NCBI RefSeq assembly: GCF_030825785.1 | Contig: NZ_JAPJPG010000006.1 | Span: forward strand, 1-53,573 | Reading direction: 5' to 3' | Source of the DNA: Anaerococcus sp. | Lineage (GTDB): Bacteria; Bacillota; Clostridia; Tissierellales; Peptoniphilaceae | DNA length: 53,573 bases | Shown: positions 21,765 through 30,377 of the stretch, one piece after another | Layout of the letters: each line of letters starts with the position of its first letter | Position numbering within the stretch: the first letter of the stretch is position 1 | Notes under the pieces: generated by a model | Seen by the model: the letters and a program-made list of their open reading frames with translations, nothing else | Told to the model about the DNA's origin: nothing | Database searches by the model: none | Made by a program: the position numbers and the translations under genes

Positions 21765-23630
21765 CTAGTCTAACTCTAGTTGGCCAGTGTAGAGTTGCCA
21801 GTAGGTTCCTTTTTCTTCTATTAGCTTATCATGGCTTCCTCTTTCGATTATCCTTCCATTTTCCATTACCATTATTACATCAGAGTTTTGGATGGTGGAT
21901 AGTCTGTGGGCTATTACTATTGAAGTCGATCCTGCCATGAGGTTATCCATCGCTTCTGTTACTTCAAGCTCTGTTGCTGTGTCAATGGAGCTTGTCGCCT
22001 CGTCTAGGATTAGCATTGGTGGCTCGGCTATCGCCGCTCTTGATATCGATATGAGCTGATTTTGCCCATCTGATAGGCTTGATCCGTCTCCGTTTATTTC
22101 TGTATCGTATCTTTCAGGAAGTCTCTTGATAAAGGAGTCTGCTCCTGATAGTCTTGCGGCAGAATTAATCTGATCTGAATCTGCATCAAGCTTACCATAT
22201 TTGATATTTCCTTCGATTGTATCAGAAAAGAGATTTACTTCTTGAAGGACCATACCGAAAGCCTTTCTTAGGGCTTCTTTTTTGATATTTTTGATATTAA
22301 TACCATCGACTTCAATTACTCCATTATCTATTTCATAAAATCTTGTAATCACATTGGTTATGGTTGTCTTTCCAGCTCCAGTAGAACCTACAAAGGCAAT
22401 CTTCTCGCCTGGATCTGCGTAGAAGGAAATGTCTTTTAGAATTTGGTTTTTGCCATCATATGAGAAGTCCACGTTTTTAAATTCCAGTCTTCCTTCTAGA
22501 AGTTGGTATTTATCTTCGCCGTCTTCTTCCCATTTCCAAGCATATCTTCCATTCATTCCAACATGCTCTGTAATAGTTCCGTCTCTTTTAACTATTGCAC
22601 TTACAAGATCAATATAGCCAGTGTCGATTTCTTCTTCCATATCCATCACCTCAAATATCCTATCAGCTCCTGCAAGGGCTTGGAATACTGCGTTTGCTTG
22701 TTGGGATATGTTTACTATAGGGTTTTGGATTTGTCTAATATTTGATAAAAATGCTGCAAGTACTCCGACTGTGATATTTCCTTTTATAGTAAGGTAAACT
22801 CCCAGTACTGTGATTAGAGCGTAGAGTATGTTCACTGAGTTAAGGAGAAAAGGCATGATTTTTCCTGCATTGATAATTGCCTCGGCAAAGCTTGCTCTTA
22901 GTTCTTCACTTTTTTCAATAAATTCTTCTTCTGCAATTTTTTCTCTTGAAAATACCTTAACCACTTTTTGTCCAGAAAGCATCTCTTCATTGAAGCCGTG
23001 AAGCTTTGACACGTTGGCTTGGGCCTTGGCGAAAAACCTCCCTGACCTTAGTACAATCTTTGATAGAATTGGAATCATAACTACAAGTCCTATGATTAAG
23101 CATAAGGTTAGGTTAAAGTCTAGCTTAAACATAACTATTAGGGTTCCAAAGAAGGTAAGTACACTTCTTATAATTGTTGGAACTGTGTTGGCCAAGGCTT
23201 GGGATAAGACGTCCGTATCATTTGTGAAACGACTCATTATCTCCCCATGTTGGTTATTGTCGAAAAATCTTACTGGAAGAGTTTGAATCTTATCAAAAAG
23301 GTCGCGTCTTATGTTTCTGATTGATCTTTCACCGACTCTTACCATAAGTCTTGAATATATTAAACTTGTTACAGCCGATACTAAATAGATAAAGCCCATT
23401 TGTATGACAGCAGTCTTAAGTCCTGGGACATCTCCTTTGAGGATATGATTATCTATAATAGGCTGGAGCATATTTACTCCCCAAATTTGGGTCACTGTAG
23501 ATATTATTACTCCAAGGATAATCACAATCATCTGCCATTTGTAATCAAAGAGATAGGCCATGAGCCTTGACAAGGACTTAAATGACATTTTCCTTCTGTA
23601 ATCTTTTTTTTGTATGCGATTATCAGTCAT
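21765..23630 (-). CDS. ABC exporter half-transporter, catalytically competent Walker subunit
   Basis: A 621-residue fused membrane-ATPase protein with six N-terminal transmembrane segments (about residues 35-330) and a C-terminal ATPase domain. Walker A is GSTGAGKTT, Walker B ends ILDEATSS with the catalytic Glu, and the H-loop His is in VIAHRLSTIQ. The signature motif is altered to LSDGQ. An insertion of about 40 residues precedes the ATPase domain. The ATG at 23630 is chosen because it lies eight bases after AAGGAGG and overlaps the upstream stop. It pairs with the next gene as a heterodimeric multidrug or peptide exporter. Substrate unknown. Confidence 0.92.
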   Translation of the reverse strand: MTDNRIQKKDYRRKMSFKSLSRLMAYLFDYKWQMIVIILGVIISTVTQIWGVNMLQPIIDNHILKGDVPGLKTAVIQMGFIYLVSAVTSLIYSRLMVRVGERSIRNIRRDLFDKIQTLPVRFFDNNQHGEIMSRFTNDTDVLSQALANTVPTIIRSVLTFFGTLIVMFKLDFNLTLCLIIGLVVMIPILSKIVLRSGRFFAKAQANVSKLHGFNEEMLSGQKVVKVFSREKIAEEEFIEKSEELRASFAEAIINAGKIMPFLLNSVNILYALITVLGVYLTIKGNITVGVLAAFLSNIRQIQNPIVNISQQANAVFQALAGADRIFEVMDMEEEIDTGYIDLVSAIVKRDGTITEHVGMNGRYAWKWEEDGEDKYQLLEGRLEFKNVDFSYDGKNQILKDISFYADPGEKIAFVGSTGAGKTTITNVITRFYEIDNGVIEVDGINIKNIKKEALRKAFGMVLQEVNLFSDTIEGNIKYGKLDADSDQINSAARLSGADSFIKRLPERYDTEINGDGSSLSDGQNQLISISRAAIAEPPMLILDEATSSIDTATELEVTEAMDNLMAGSTSIVIAHRLSTIQNSDVIMVMENGRIIERGSHDKLIEEKGTYWQLYTGQLELD

Positions 23631-25386
23631 TATCATTACCTCCTTGTTGTTGAATATCATAAGTTTGTCTGTAGTTTTTGTTTCTTTCGTAAAGCTCGTC
23701 GTGAGTGCCTATATCAGAAATTTTTCCTTCTTCCATAACGATAATTCTATCTGTGTACTTAAAAGAAGATACCCTTTGTGAGATTATAATCTTGGTTAAG
23801 TCTTTTAGGTTTTTATCTATTCCTTCCATAATCGCAGTTTCAGTCTTGGTATCTACTGCAGAGGTTGAGTTATCGAGTATCAAGATTTTTGGTTTCTTTA
23901 AGAGAGACCTTGCTATAGTTAGCCTTTGTCTTTGACCACCGGAAACTCCACTTCCTCCTTGACCTAGGACTGACTCATATGAGTCATTTCTTGCTCTTAC
24001 GAAATCATCTGCTTGGGCAATTTCTGCTGCAAGACGAACTTCTTCATCACCTGCTTCGCTATCTCCCCAGCGTAAGTTATCCGCTATAGTTCCAGAGAAA
24101 AGTGTGTTTTTCTGAAGTACTATCGAAACCCTATCTCTTAGGGTCTTAAGGTCATATTCTCTTATGTCATGTCCCCCAACCTTAAGGCTTCCCTTACTTA
24201 TATCGTAAAGTCTTGGTATAAGTTGGACTAGGGTAGACTTGGCAGATCCTGTTGGCCCAAGGATTCCTATTGACTCTCCGCTTTTGATGTGAAGATTGAT
24301 ATCTTCAAGCTGATAATTATCTGAATCTTCATCGTACTTAAAGGAGACATCATCAAAGTCGATTGATCCATCTTCAAGATCAAGACCTTCTACTTTGTCA
24401 TCATTATCCATTGTTGGCTCTCTTTTTATAACTTCAACTACACGGGTTATACCTGGTGAAGCTGCCATAAACATAGTAAGAACCATGCTCATGCCGATGA
24501 AGGCTCCTAGAAGCATAATTGCATACATGTTAAAGGAAATTAGATCTCCTACACCAAGTCTACCCTCGATAATCTCGATACCGCCATAGTAGGTTAGACC
24601 TACGAAGGTTGCAAACAAAATAAAGTTTGCTACAGGGAAGACATAGCTCATAGGTCCTTGTGAACCATCTGCTAGCTTAAACATCTCTTCGTTTTGAAGG
24701 CCAAACTTATCCAGTTCATATCTTTTTCTAACGAAAGACTTGATTACCCTCATATTGTTTAAGTTTTCTTCTATAACTAGGTTTAACTTATCGTATTGGA
24801 AACGAGCCTTCTTGAACTTTGGTAAAGCGTAGGTAGTAAGTGCCATCAAGGCTATGAAAAGCAAAGGCACTGCTACAAGAAATATAAGGGACAATTTGGC
24901 ACTGGCCCTAAAGGCTAAAACAAAGGAAAATATAGCCATAACAATAGTCTTACTTACAAATCTTGTTGACATAAACATTGATTGGGCTAGCTGTTGCATA
25001 TCAGAAGTTAACCTGGTTAAGAGAGATGGAACTCCAAAATATTCCAAGTCTTCGAAAGAAAACTTCTGTATGTTTTTGTATTGGGCCCTTCTTGCATTAT
25101 CAGCAAGTCCACTCGAAGTAAGACCTGCGTTTTTAGTAGCTTGCATACCAAAGTACATGGTTACAAGAGAAAGAACTACCATCAATACTCCATATTTTAT
25201 AGCAAGACCTAAGTCCTTGTCGTTTACGGCAGTATTTAGGGTCATACCCATAATCATTGGTATAAGTAGTTCTAGAATTGTCTCAAGCGTTGTGAATATC
25301 TGTGACAGCAATCTAGTTTTTTTGTACTTTCCAAGATGCCTCTTCATATAAGAAAAGGATCTGTTAAATTCCTTTATACTATTCAT
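23623..25386 (-). CDS. ABC exporter half-transporter with degenerate ATP site
   Basis: A 587-residue fused exporter subunit with six transmembrane segments followed by an ATPase domain. Walker A is GPTGSAKST (Gly to Ala before the Lys), Walker B ends ILILDNSTSA (catalytic Glu to Asn) and the H-loop reads IISQRVSS (His to Gln), while the signature VSGGQRQR is intact. These changes are exactly complementary to those in the partner gene, so one composite ATP site is active and the other degenerate, as in BmrCD/LmrCD and TM287/288. It overlaps the MarR gene upstream (ATGA) and the partner downstream. Confidence 0.92.
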   Translation of the reverse strand: MNSIKEFNRSFSYMKRHLGKYKKTRLLSQIFTTLETILELLIPMIMGMTLNTAVNDKDLGLAIKYGVLMVVLSLVTMYFGMQATKNAGLTSSGLADNARRAQYKNIQKFSFEDLEYFGVPSLLTRLTSDMQQLAQSMFMSTRFVSKTIVMAIFSFVLAFRASAKLSLIFLVAVPLLFIALMALTTYALPKFKKARFQYDKLNLVIEENLNNMRVIKSFVRKRYELDKFGLQNEEMFKLADGSQGPMSYVFPVANFILFATFVGLTYYGGIEIIEGRLGVGDLISFNMYAIMLLGAFIGMSMVLTMFMAASPGITRVVEVIKREPTMDNDDKVEGLDLEDGSIDFDDVSFKYDEDSDNYQLEDINLHIKSGESIGILGPTGSAKSTLVQLIPRLYDISKGSLKVGGHDIREYDLKTLRDRVSIVLQKNTLFSGTIADNLRWGDSEAGDEEVRLAAEIAQADDFVRARNDSYESVLGQGGSGVSGGQRQRLTIARSLLKKPKILILDNSTSAVDTKTETAIMEGIDKNLKDLTKIIISQRVSSFKYTDRIIVMEEGKISDIGTHDELYERNKNYRQTYDIQQQGGNDND

Positions 25387-25826
25387 CTATCCTCCTTCAT
25401 AAAATTATTAGAAATTGAATCCAAGAGAAGTTCTAAGTATTTAGTAATCTCTCTTACATTCTTTTCTCCCAAATCCTCATACATGGCTCTGATGGCCTCT
25501 TCTATTGGGACTAAGACCTCTCTCATCCTAAACTCGCCCCTCTTAGTAAGGTAGAGGTTTTTCGCTCTCTTGTCATCCTCATCTCTTCTAAGTTCGATAA
25601 ACTCCTTTTCCTTTAAATTCATGATTGCGCTATTTATAGTCTGTTTGGGGGCTTTGAACTTATTTACGAGAGTCTTTTGTTTTACTTTTTCATTCATTCC
25701 GATTTGGATTAGAATCATACTTTCCAAATCGTTTAGGCCATAATAGTTTGCTCTTTCCCTATTGAGGCCGTTGGCCTTTCTTAGTAGAGAAAAAATATTA
25801 ATTATGGCTTTTAGTTTTTCGTCCAT
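25383..25826 (-). CDS. MarR-family repressor of the ABC exporter operon
   Basis: A 147-residue winged-helix protein. The recognition region is LVNKFKAPKQTINSAIMNLKEK and the wing RRDEDDKRAKNLYLTKRG carries the conserved DxR. It is first in the operon and overlaps the next start by four bases. A palindrome lies in its own promoter, so autorepression relieved by an exporter substrate is the natural reading. Ligand unknown. Confidence 0.9.
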   Translation of the reverse strand: MDEKLKAIINIFSLLRKANGLNRERANYYGLNDLESMILIQIGMNEKVKQKTLVNKFKAPKQTINSAIMNLKEKEFIELRRDEDDKRAKNLYLTKRGEFRMREVLVPIEEAIRAMYEDLGEKNVREITKYLELLLDSISNNFMKEDR

Positions 25827-25855
25827 CTACCCTCCTTACTTTTGTTTACCATCAT

Positions 25856-25883
25856 ATTATAGTCCGATTTTGGACTATGTCAA
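25856..25883 (-). promoter_or_regulatory. Promoter of marR-ABC with operator in the spacer
   Basis: TTGACA (25878-25883), 16 bases and TATAAT (25856-25861) on the minus strand are both perfect hexamers. The inverted repeat ATAGTCC GATTTT GGACTAT (25859-25878) fills the spacer and touches both boxes, so a bound MarR dimer would exclude RNA polymerase. Confidence 0.85.
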
Positions 25884-25928
25884 GTGAAAAATCCTCCTTA
25901 GATTGTATAGTATAAAGCGAGGTGAAAC

Positions 25929-26834
25929 ATGATTAAATACTTACAAGAAGAAAATATAGACGAAAATTTGATAAAACAATTAGAAGAATATAGAAAAGAA
26001 AATGGACTTACTGATAACGACAGGGTGATCAAACCTGAGTACAAATACTACGGCAAGGAAGTTCTAGAGCAAGCCATAGCCGCCCTCCTCGCAGGAAAAA
26101 ACATCCTCCTTACAGGAGCAAAGGCTACAGGAAAGAATGTACTTTCATCAAATCTTTCCTACCTCTTCCAAAGACCATCCTACAACGTATCCTTCCACGT
26201 AAATACTGACTCCGCAGCCCTTATAGGTGCAGATACCTTCAAAAACGGCGAAGTTGTCTTTAGGAAGGGTCCTATAACGGAAGCGGCAGAAAAGGGTGGC
26301 TTTGCCATCTTAGATGAGATAAATATGGCCAAAAACGAAGCTATCTCAGTCCTACACGCAACCCTCGACCATAGAAGGATAATAGACCTTGCAGGCTACG
26401 ATAAGATTGCCCTTGACCCAAATACAAGATTTATCGCCACCATGAACTACGGCTATGTAGGAACAAGAGAGCTTAACGAGGCCCTTTCTTCAAGATTTAT
26501 GATTATAAATGTACCAAATATTACAAAGGGAAATCTCGATAAGCTCCTAGCTGATAACTTCCCAACCCTTAAGGAAAAATACAGGAAGGCCTTTATCGAC
26601 TTATTTATAAGTCTCCAAACAAAGAGCGAAAACAACGAGATTTCTACTAAGTCAGTCGACCTACGTGGACTAATAGGAGCTATTGAAACAATTAAGATTG
26701 GTCTATCTCCTTACCAAGCCCTGATGATGGGTCTTGTCAACAAATCCTTCGATGAATTCGAAAGACAAATAGTCCTCGACGCCCTAAAGAGTAAAATTCC
26801 TACAGATATAGGAGAAAGTGTATTTGATGAATGA
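25929..26834 (+). CDS. MoxR-type AAA+ ATPase
   Basis: A 301-residue AAA+ protein of the MoxR/CbbQ type, which remodels protein complexes together with a VWA-domain partner. Walker A is GAKATGKN (the usual Ser/Thr after Lys is Asn), Walker B is GGFAILDEINMAK, sensor 1 is FIATMNYGY and the arginine finger region is LNEALSSRFMI. An N-terminal extension of about 45 residues precedes the ATPase core. AGGTG lies near the ATG. Its 3' end overlaps the VWA gene. The substrate complex is not indicated by neighbours. Confidence 0.88.
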   Translation: MIKYLQEENIDENLIKQLEEYRKENGLTDNDRVIKPEYKYYGKEVLEQAIAALLAGKNILLTGAKATGKNVLSSNLSYLFQRPSYNVSFHVNTDSAALIGADTFKNGEVVFRKGPITEAAEKGGFAILDEINMAKNEAISVLHATLDHRRIIDLAGYDKIALDPNTRFIATMNYGYVGTRELNEALSSRFMIINVPNITKGNLDKLLADNFPTLKEKYRKAFIDLFISLQTKSENNEISTKSVDLRGLIGAIETIKIGLSPYQALMMGLVNKSFDEFERQIVLDALKSKIPTDIGESVFDE

Positions 26835-28557
26835 TCAACTAGAAAAGATTAGACAGTACAACATAATCTGGGACTTCGCCAAGACCTACAAGTTTCTTCC
26901 CAAAAAGTCCTATCCCATGGAAGATATCTATCTAAACATGATCACAGGCTTTAAGATAGGGACCTTTGATTTTAAAATCCTAGATTCCTTCTTCGCCTAT
27001 ATCAAAAAAGACAACATGTTCTTTGATGATTTCAAGTTTATGACAGAAATCCTAATGGAAGAAATAGCCTTTAAGGAAATAGCAAAAGAAAATTTAGTAA
27101 TAGATGATTTTAGGAAAAAATACGCAAGAAAGGTTATGGCGAAGTATTCCTACCATGAGCCCAAAGATCTAAGGGAGCAAATCGAGAAGGCCTACTACGG
27201 GAAGATTTTAGATAGGCCAATTACTGAAGGCAAGCTCTTTAGAGATATCTATTATGCCCTATTTTCAATTCACACTACAAGGACCAATGAATTAGTCGAT
27301 AAATTAAATGACTTCTTCGAGAAATACTTCCGCCTGGATAGGTCGGCCAAGGATAGGGATAGGTTTAAGGAAATGGTCTCAGAAAATAAGGCCAAGGACT
27401 TCAAGGACCCAGATGAGATAGATGACAAGAACGCTGAGTACTCCGAGGAATATCTTTCAGAGCAGTTTGGTATAGGAAGTGCGGAGTTTACAGGAAATAT
27501 ATATCTCGCCGAAAAAAAGGAAGATAATGACAAAAACCTCATGTTTCTAAACACAGGAGAAGACACCTACCACTCTTCTACTGAATTTATCGAGGACTTC
27601 TACGGACTTTCTGTAATGGCCAAGGAGAAAGTCTCTGCCCTAGAGACTAAACTTTGTAAGGGAATCCACAAGAACAAAAGGCTCTACTTTACTAGGGGCG
27701 AATATTCCACCAAGGCCAACGCCAGATTTTATAAGAAAGGTCGCCGTGAGCAAGCCGAAAAGACCGAAGAATATATCAAGGAAAATGCTGCCATTAACAA
27801 CAGATCTATCAACGAGCTTACCCTTTCGATCAAAAACTCCATAGCAAACTTCCTAGAATACAACGAAGTCTACAAAAACTACGGAGCTATCGACTCGACA
27901 AAAGCCTGGAGGGCTAGCGTTCTCCACGACTACGACGTCTTTAACAACGAAGAAAGCGACGATATATCGAAATTTAAGGTTGATCTAATACTCGATGGTT
28001 CTGCCAGCCAAATCGGCCGACAAGCCATGGTCGCAAACGAGGCCTATATTATAGAAAAGGCCATGGATGCCCTAGATATTCCAATTAGAGTCATGAGCTT
28101 TTCTACCCTAAGAGATTTTACAGTCTTTAATATATATAGGGACTATGACGAAAAGGAAAATAACGAGAAAATTTTTAACTTTTTCGCATCTGGATCAAAC
28201 AGAGACGGGCTCGCCTTTAAGACAATCCATGAACTAATAGAAAAGGATGACGAAAACACCAAAAATATAGTGATAATCCTTTCTGACGGCAAGCCAAATG
28301 ACGAAAGAAGCAATATCAACACAGTAAAACTCCTCGATAAGGACCAATATGTAGAGGAAGTCGCAGTCAAAGATACTGCCAAGGAAGTTAGAAATATAAA
28401 AGAAGACGAAATCTCAATTCTCGGAGTCTTCACCGGAGAAGAAGAAGACGTAGAAAACGCTAAGCTAATCTACAACACAGATTTTTGTAGGATAACCAAT
28501 CTAGAAAACTTCTCAAAGATTGTTTCAATTTTTATGAAAAACCAAATCCTCCAATAG
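26827..28557 (+). CDS. VWA-domain protein, partner of the MoxR ATPase
   Basis: A 576-residue protein. The first 380 residues are mostly helical and charged and match no family I recognise. The C-terminal von Willebrand A domain has an intact MIDAS: DLILDGSASQ (DxSxS), then ASGSNRDG and VIILSDGKPND. This is the CobT/NorD-like arrangement. The start is uncertain: ATG at 26827 is twelve bases from GGAG, TTG at 26824 is nine bases away. It overlaps the MoxR stop by eight bases. It is cytoplasmic, with no signal peptide. A terminator follows. Confidence 0.85.
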   Translation: MNDQLEKIRQYNIIWDFAKTYKFLPKKSYPMEDIYLNMITGFKIGTFDFKILDSFFAYIKKDNMFFDDFKFMTEILMEEIAFKEIAKENLVIDDFRKKYARKVMAKYSYHEPKDLREQIEKAYYGKILDRPITEGKLFRDIYYALFSIHTTRTNELVDKLNDFFEKYFRLDRSAKDRDRFKEMVSENKAKDFKDPDEIDDKNAEYSEEYLSEQFGIGSAEFTGNIYLAEKKEDNDKNLMFLNTGEDTYHSSTEFIEDFYGLSVMAKEKVSALETKLCKGIHKNKRLYFTRGEYSTKANARFYKKGRREQAEKTEEYIKENAAINNRSINELTLSIKNSIANFLEYNEVYKNYGAIDSTKAWRASVLHDYDVFNNEESDDISKFKVDLILDGSASQIGRQAMVANEAYIIEKAMDALDIPIRVMSFSTLRDFTVFNIYRDYDEKENNEKIFNFFASGSNRDGLAFKTIHELIEKDDENTKNIVIILSDGKPNDERSNINTVKLLDKDQYVEEVAVKDTAKEVRNIKEDEISILGVFTGEEEDVENAKLIYNTDFCRITNLENFSKIVSIFMKNQILQ

Positions 28558-28592
28558 GATTTTAGGCTAATAATAAAAATGACATAAAAATT

Positions 28593-28614
28593 AGAGGGGC
28601 CGTCCCTCTTTTTT
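28593..28614 (+). terminator. Terminator of the moxR-VWA operon
   Basis: AGAGGG, loop GCCGT, CCCTCT and a run of T on the plus strand. Confidence 0.88.
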
Positions 28615-28620
28615 AGCACA

Positions 28621-28641
28621 GAAAAACCGGCCTAAGCCGGT
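28621..28641 (-). terminator. Terminator of murJ
   Basis: The minus strand reads ACCGGC, loop TTAG, GCCGGT followed by TTTTC, five bases after the murJ stop. Confidence 0.85.
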
Positions 28642-28646
28642 AATTT

Positions 28647-30191
28647 CTATTTTAATTTCTTATTTTCTTTCCTAGAACTTATTTTGTGATAAATCCTATT
28701 TACCATTTCCATAACTTCAGGAATCCTAGCTAGAAGAATTGCTAGTCCATAAACTAGCATGGCGGCAATTATCGCTACAAATAAGGCCACAAGTCTTGGA
28801 GCAAAATTTGAAAGAGCTCCATTAACTCCTACAGCAACTAGGGCCATAAGTCCTGTCGCAAGGCCTATCTTTATAAGAGAAATTAGGGAAGTCCTAAAGT
28901 TAAAGCTTCCAAATTTCTTCCTAAATTGGTAAATCATCAAGACAGTACCAATAGCAGTAGATAAAACTGTCGCATAGGCAAGTCCTCTTATGCCAAAGAA
29001 GTTAATTAAGATAAAGTTAAATATAACATTTAAAATCTGTTGGATGATTACAACGACCACCGGTGTCTTGGAATCTCCAACTGCATAGAAGCCCCTATCT
29101 ACCACATCAATAGTGGATTGAAAGATGTTGTTTGGAGCGTAAGCTACGATAAGGCTTGCAACTGCTATTGTATCTTCCCTAGTAAAAGCATTTCTCTCAA
29201 ATACAACTCCTATGATAGGCTCCGCAAGGACAGCCATACCAATACTTGCAGGAATTAATAGAAGCATGGTAGACACTACAGATGAGCTGATTGATTTTTT
29301 CATCTTTCCTATCTCGCCACTTGCCCCATATTCTGCTATAGTTGGAAAAAGGGCTGTAGTAATAGAAATCGTAATTATTCCTGTAATCATAGTAAGCATT
29401 GTCTTTGAATAAAAGAGCTTGGAGATAGATGCCTTTCCGAAGAAGGCTGAAGCCATAGAGTTATCTATAATTATAGAAATCTCTCCTGCTGCTGATGATA
29501 AGATTATTGGAATAGCAACGATCATCAGACTTCTTACATACTTATTGTGGATATCTAAGATTTTCTTATGCTTATAACCTGCCTTCCTACAAGCTCTTGG
29601 AAAGAGAATGTACTGGAGTGAGTTACCCAAGAGGGCTCCGATAATTAGCATATAAGGATTCTTAGTGATTCCTGTAAGAACAGTGAATAAAATGATTATA
29701 ATATTCATTATAATTCCTGTAATCGCAGGATCGAAGAAGTTTCCCTTTAAGTTCAAATATCCTCTAAATACTGCTGAATAAAGATAAGCAAAGACTGCAA
29801 ACATCATTATTCTAGTGTAGTTTGTGGCAAGATCCAAAGACTCACCGCTTAGATCTGGGGAAAGTAGCTTAGAAAATGGCCTAGCAAAAACCATTCCTAT
29901 TATTACTGCAAAAACAGCAAATACCATGAGGATATTGAAAATATTTGATGTAAATTCCTCTGCTACCTCTTCCCCTTCTTCCTTCTTGGCCTTATTATAA
30001 ATTGGAATAAAACCTGAAATTATTCCAACAGCCACGAAGTTTGCTATAACAACCGGCAGGGTGTTGGCGGTTGTGTAGATACTTTTTAAATCACCTGCTC
30101 CAATGTATGACGCCATAACAGATTCTCGCAAGAATCCAAAAATCTTGGAGATTACCGTCACAAACATGAGCATTATAGTAGTTTGACCCAT
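28647..30191 (-). CDS. murJ: Lipid II flippase MurJ (MviN family)
   Basis: A 514-residue polytopic protein of the MOP superfamily, predicted to flip lipid II across the membrane for peptidoglycan synthesis. About 14 transmembrane helices are visible. Family signs are the N-terminal ISKIFGFLRESVMASYIG with its conserved Arg, LVAYAPNNIFQSTIDVVDRGFYAVGDSKTP, and the FPTIAEYGA segment. The C-terminus is basic. Single gene with its own promoter and terminator. Several Firmicutes carry more than one MviN-type protein, so this may not be the only flippase. Confidence 0.93.
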   Translation of the reverse strand: MGQTTIMLMFVTVISKIFGFLRESVMASYIGAGDLKSIYTTANTLPVVIANFVAVGIISGFIPIYNKAKKEEGEEVAEEFTSNIFNILMVFAVFAVIIGMVFARPFSKLLSPDLSGESLDLATNYTRIMMFAVFAYLYSAVFRGYLNLKGNFFDPAITGIIMNIIIILFTVLTGITKNPYMLIIGALLGNSLQYILFPRACRKAGYKHKKILDIHNKYVRSLMIVAIPIILSSAAGEISIIIDNSMASAFFGKASISKLFYSKTMLTMITGIITISITTALFPTIAEYGASGEIGKMKKSISSSVVSTMLLLIPASIGMAVLAEPIIGVVFERNAFTREDTIAVASLIVAYAPNNIFQSTIDVVDRGFYAVGDSKTPVVVVIIQQILNVIFNFILINFFGIRGLAYATVLSTAIGTVLMIYQFRKKFGSFNFRTSLISLIKIGLATGLMALVAVGVNGALSNFAPRLVALFVAIIAAMLVYGLAILLARIPEVMEMVNRIYHKISSRKENKKLK

Positions 30192-30220
30192 AGTTACCTC
30201 TCTTTATTTCTTATCTTCTT

Positions 30221-30248
30221 ATTATATCATTTAGAATGATAAAGACAA
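30221..30248 (-). promoter_or_regulatory. Promoter of murJ
   Basis: TTGTCT (30243-30248), 16 bases and TATAAT (30221-30226) on the minus strand. Confidence 0.65.
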
Positions 30249-30304
30249 ATAAAACATGCCTTTATTACAAGCTTAGTAAATAATAGATAAGCTAGAAATA
30301 TCTA

Positions 30305-30356
30305 TCAAAAAAGCCCTACTCAAAGAAGATTTATATTTTTTCTTCGAGTGAGGGCT
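30305..30356 (-). terminator. Terminator of the hydrogenase operon
   Basis: AAGCCCT and AGGGCTT form the base of a long interrupted stem that continues through ACTC/GAGT and GAAGA/TCTTC; on the minus strand it is followed by TTTT. It lies 21 bases after the hydrogenase stop. Confidence 0.85.
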
Positions 30357-30377
30357 TATCCTTATATTTTTATAATA

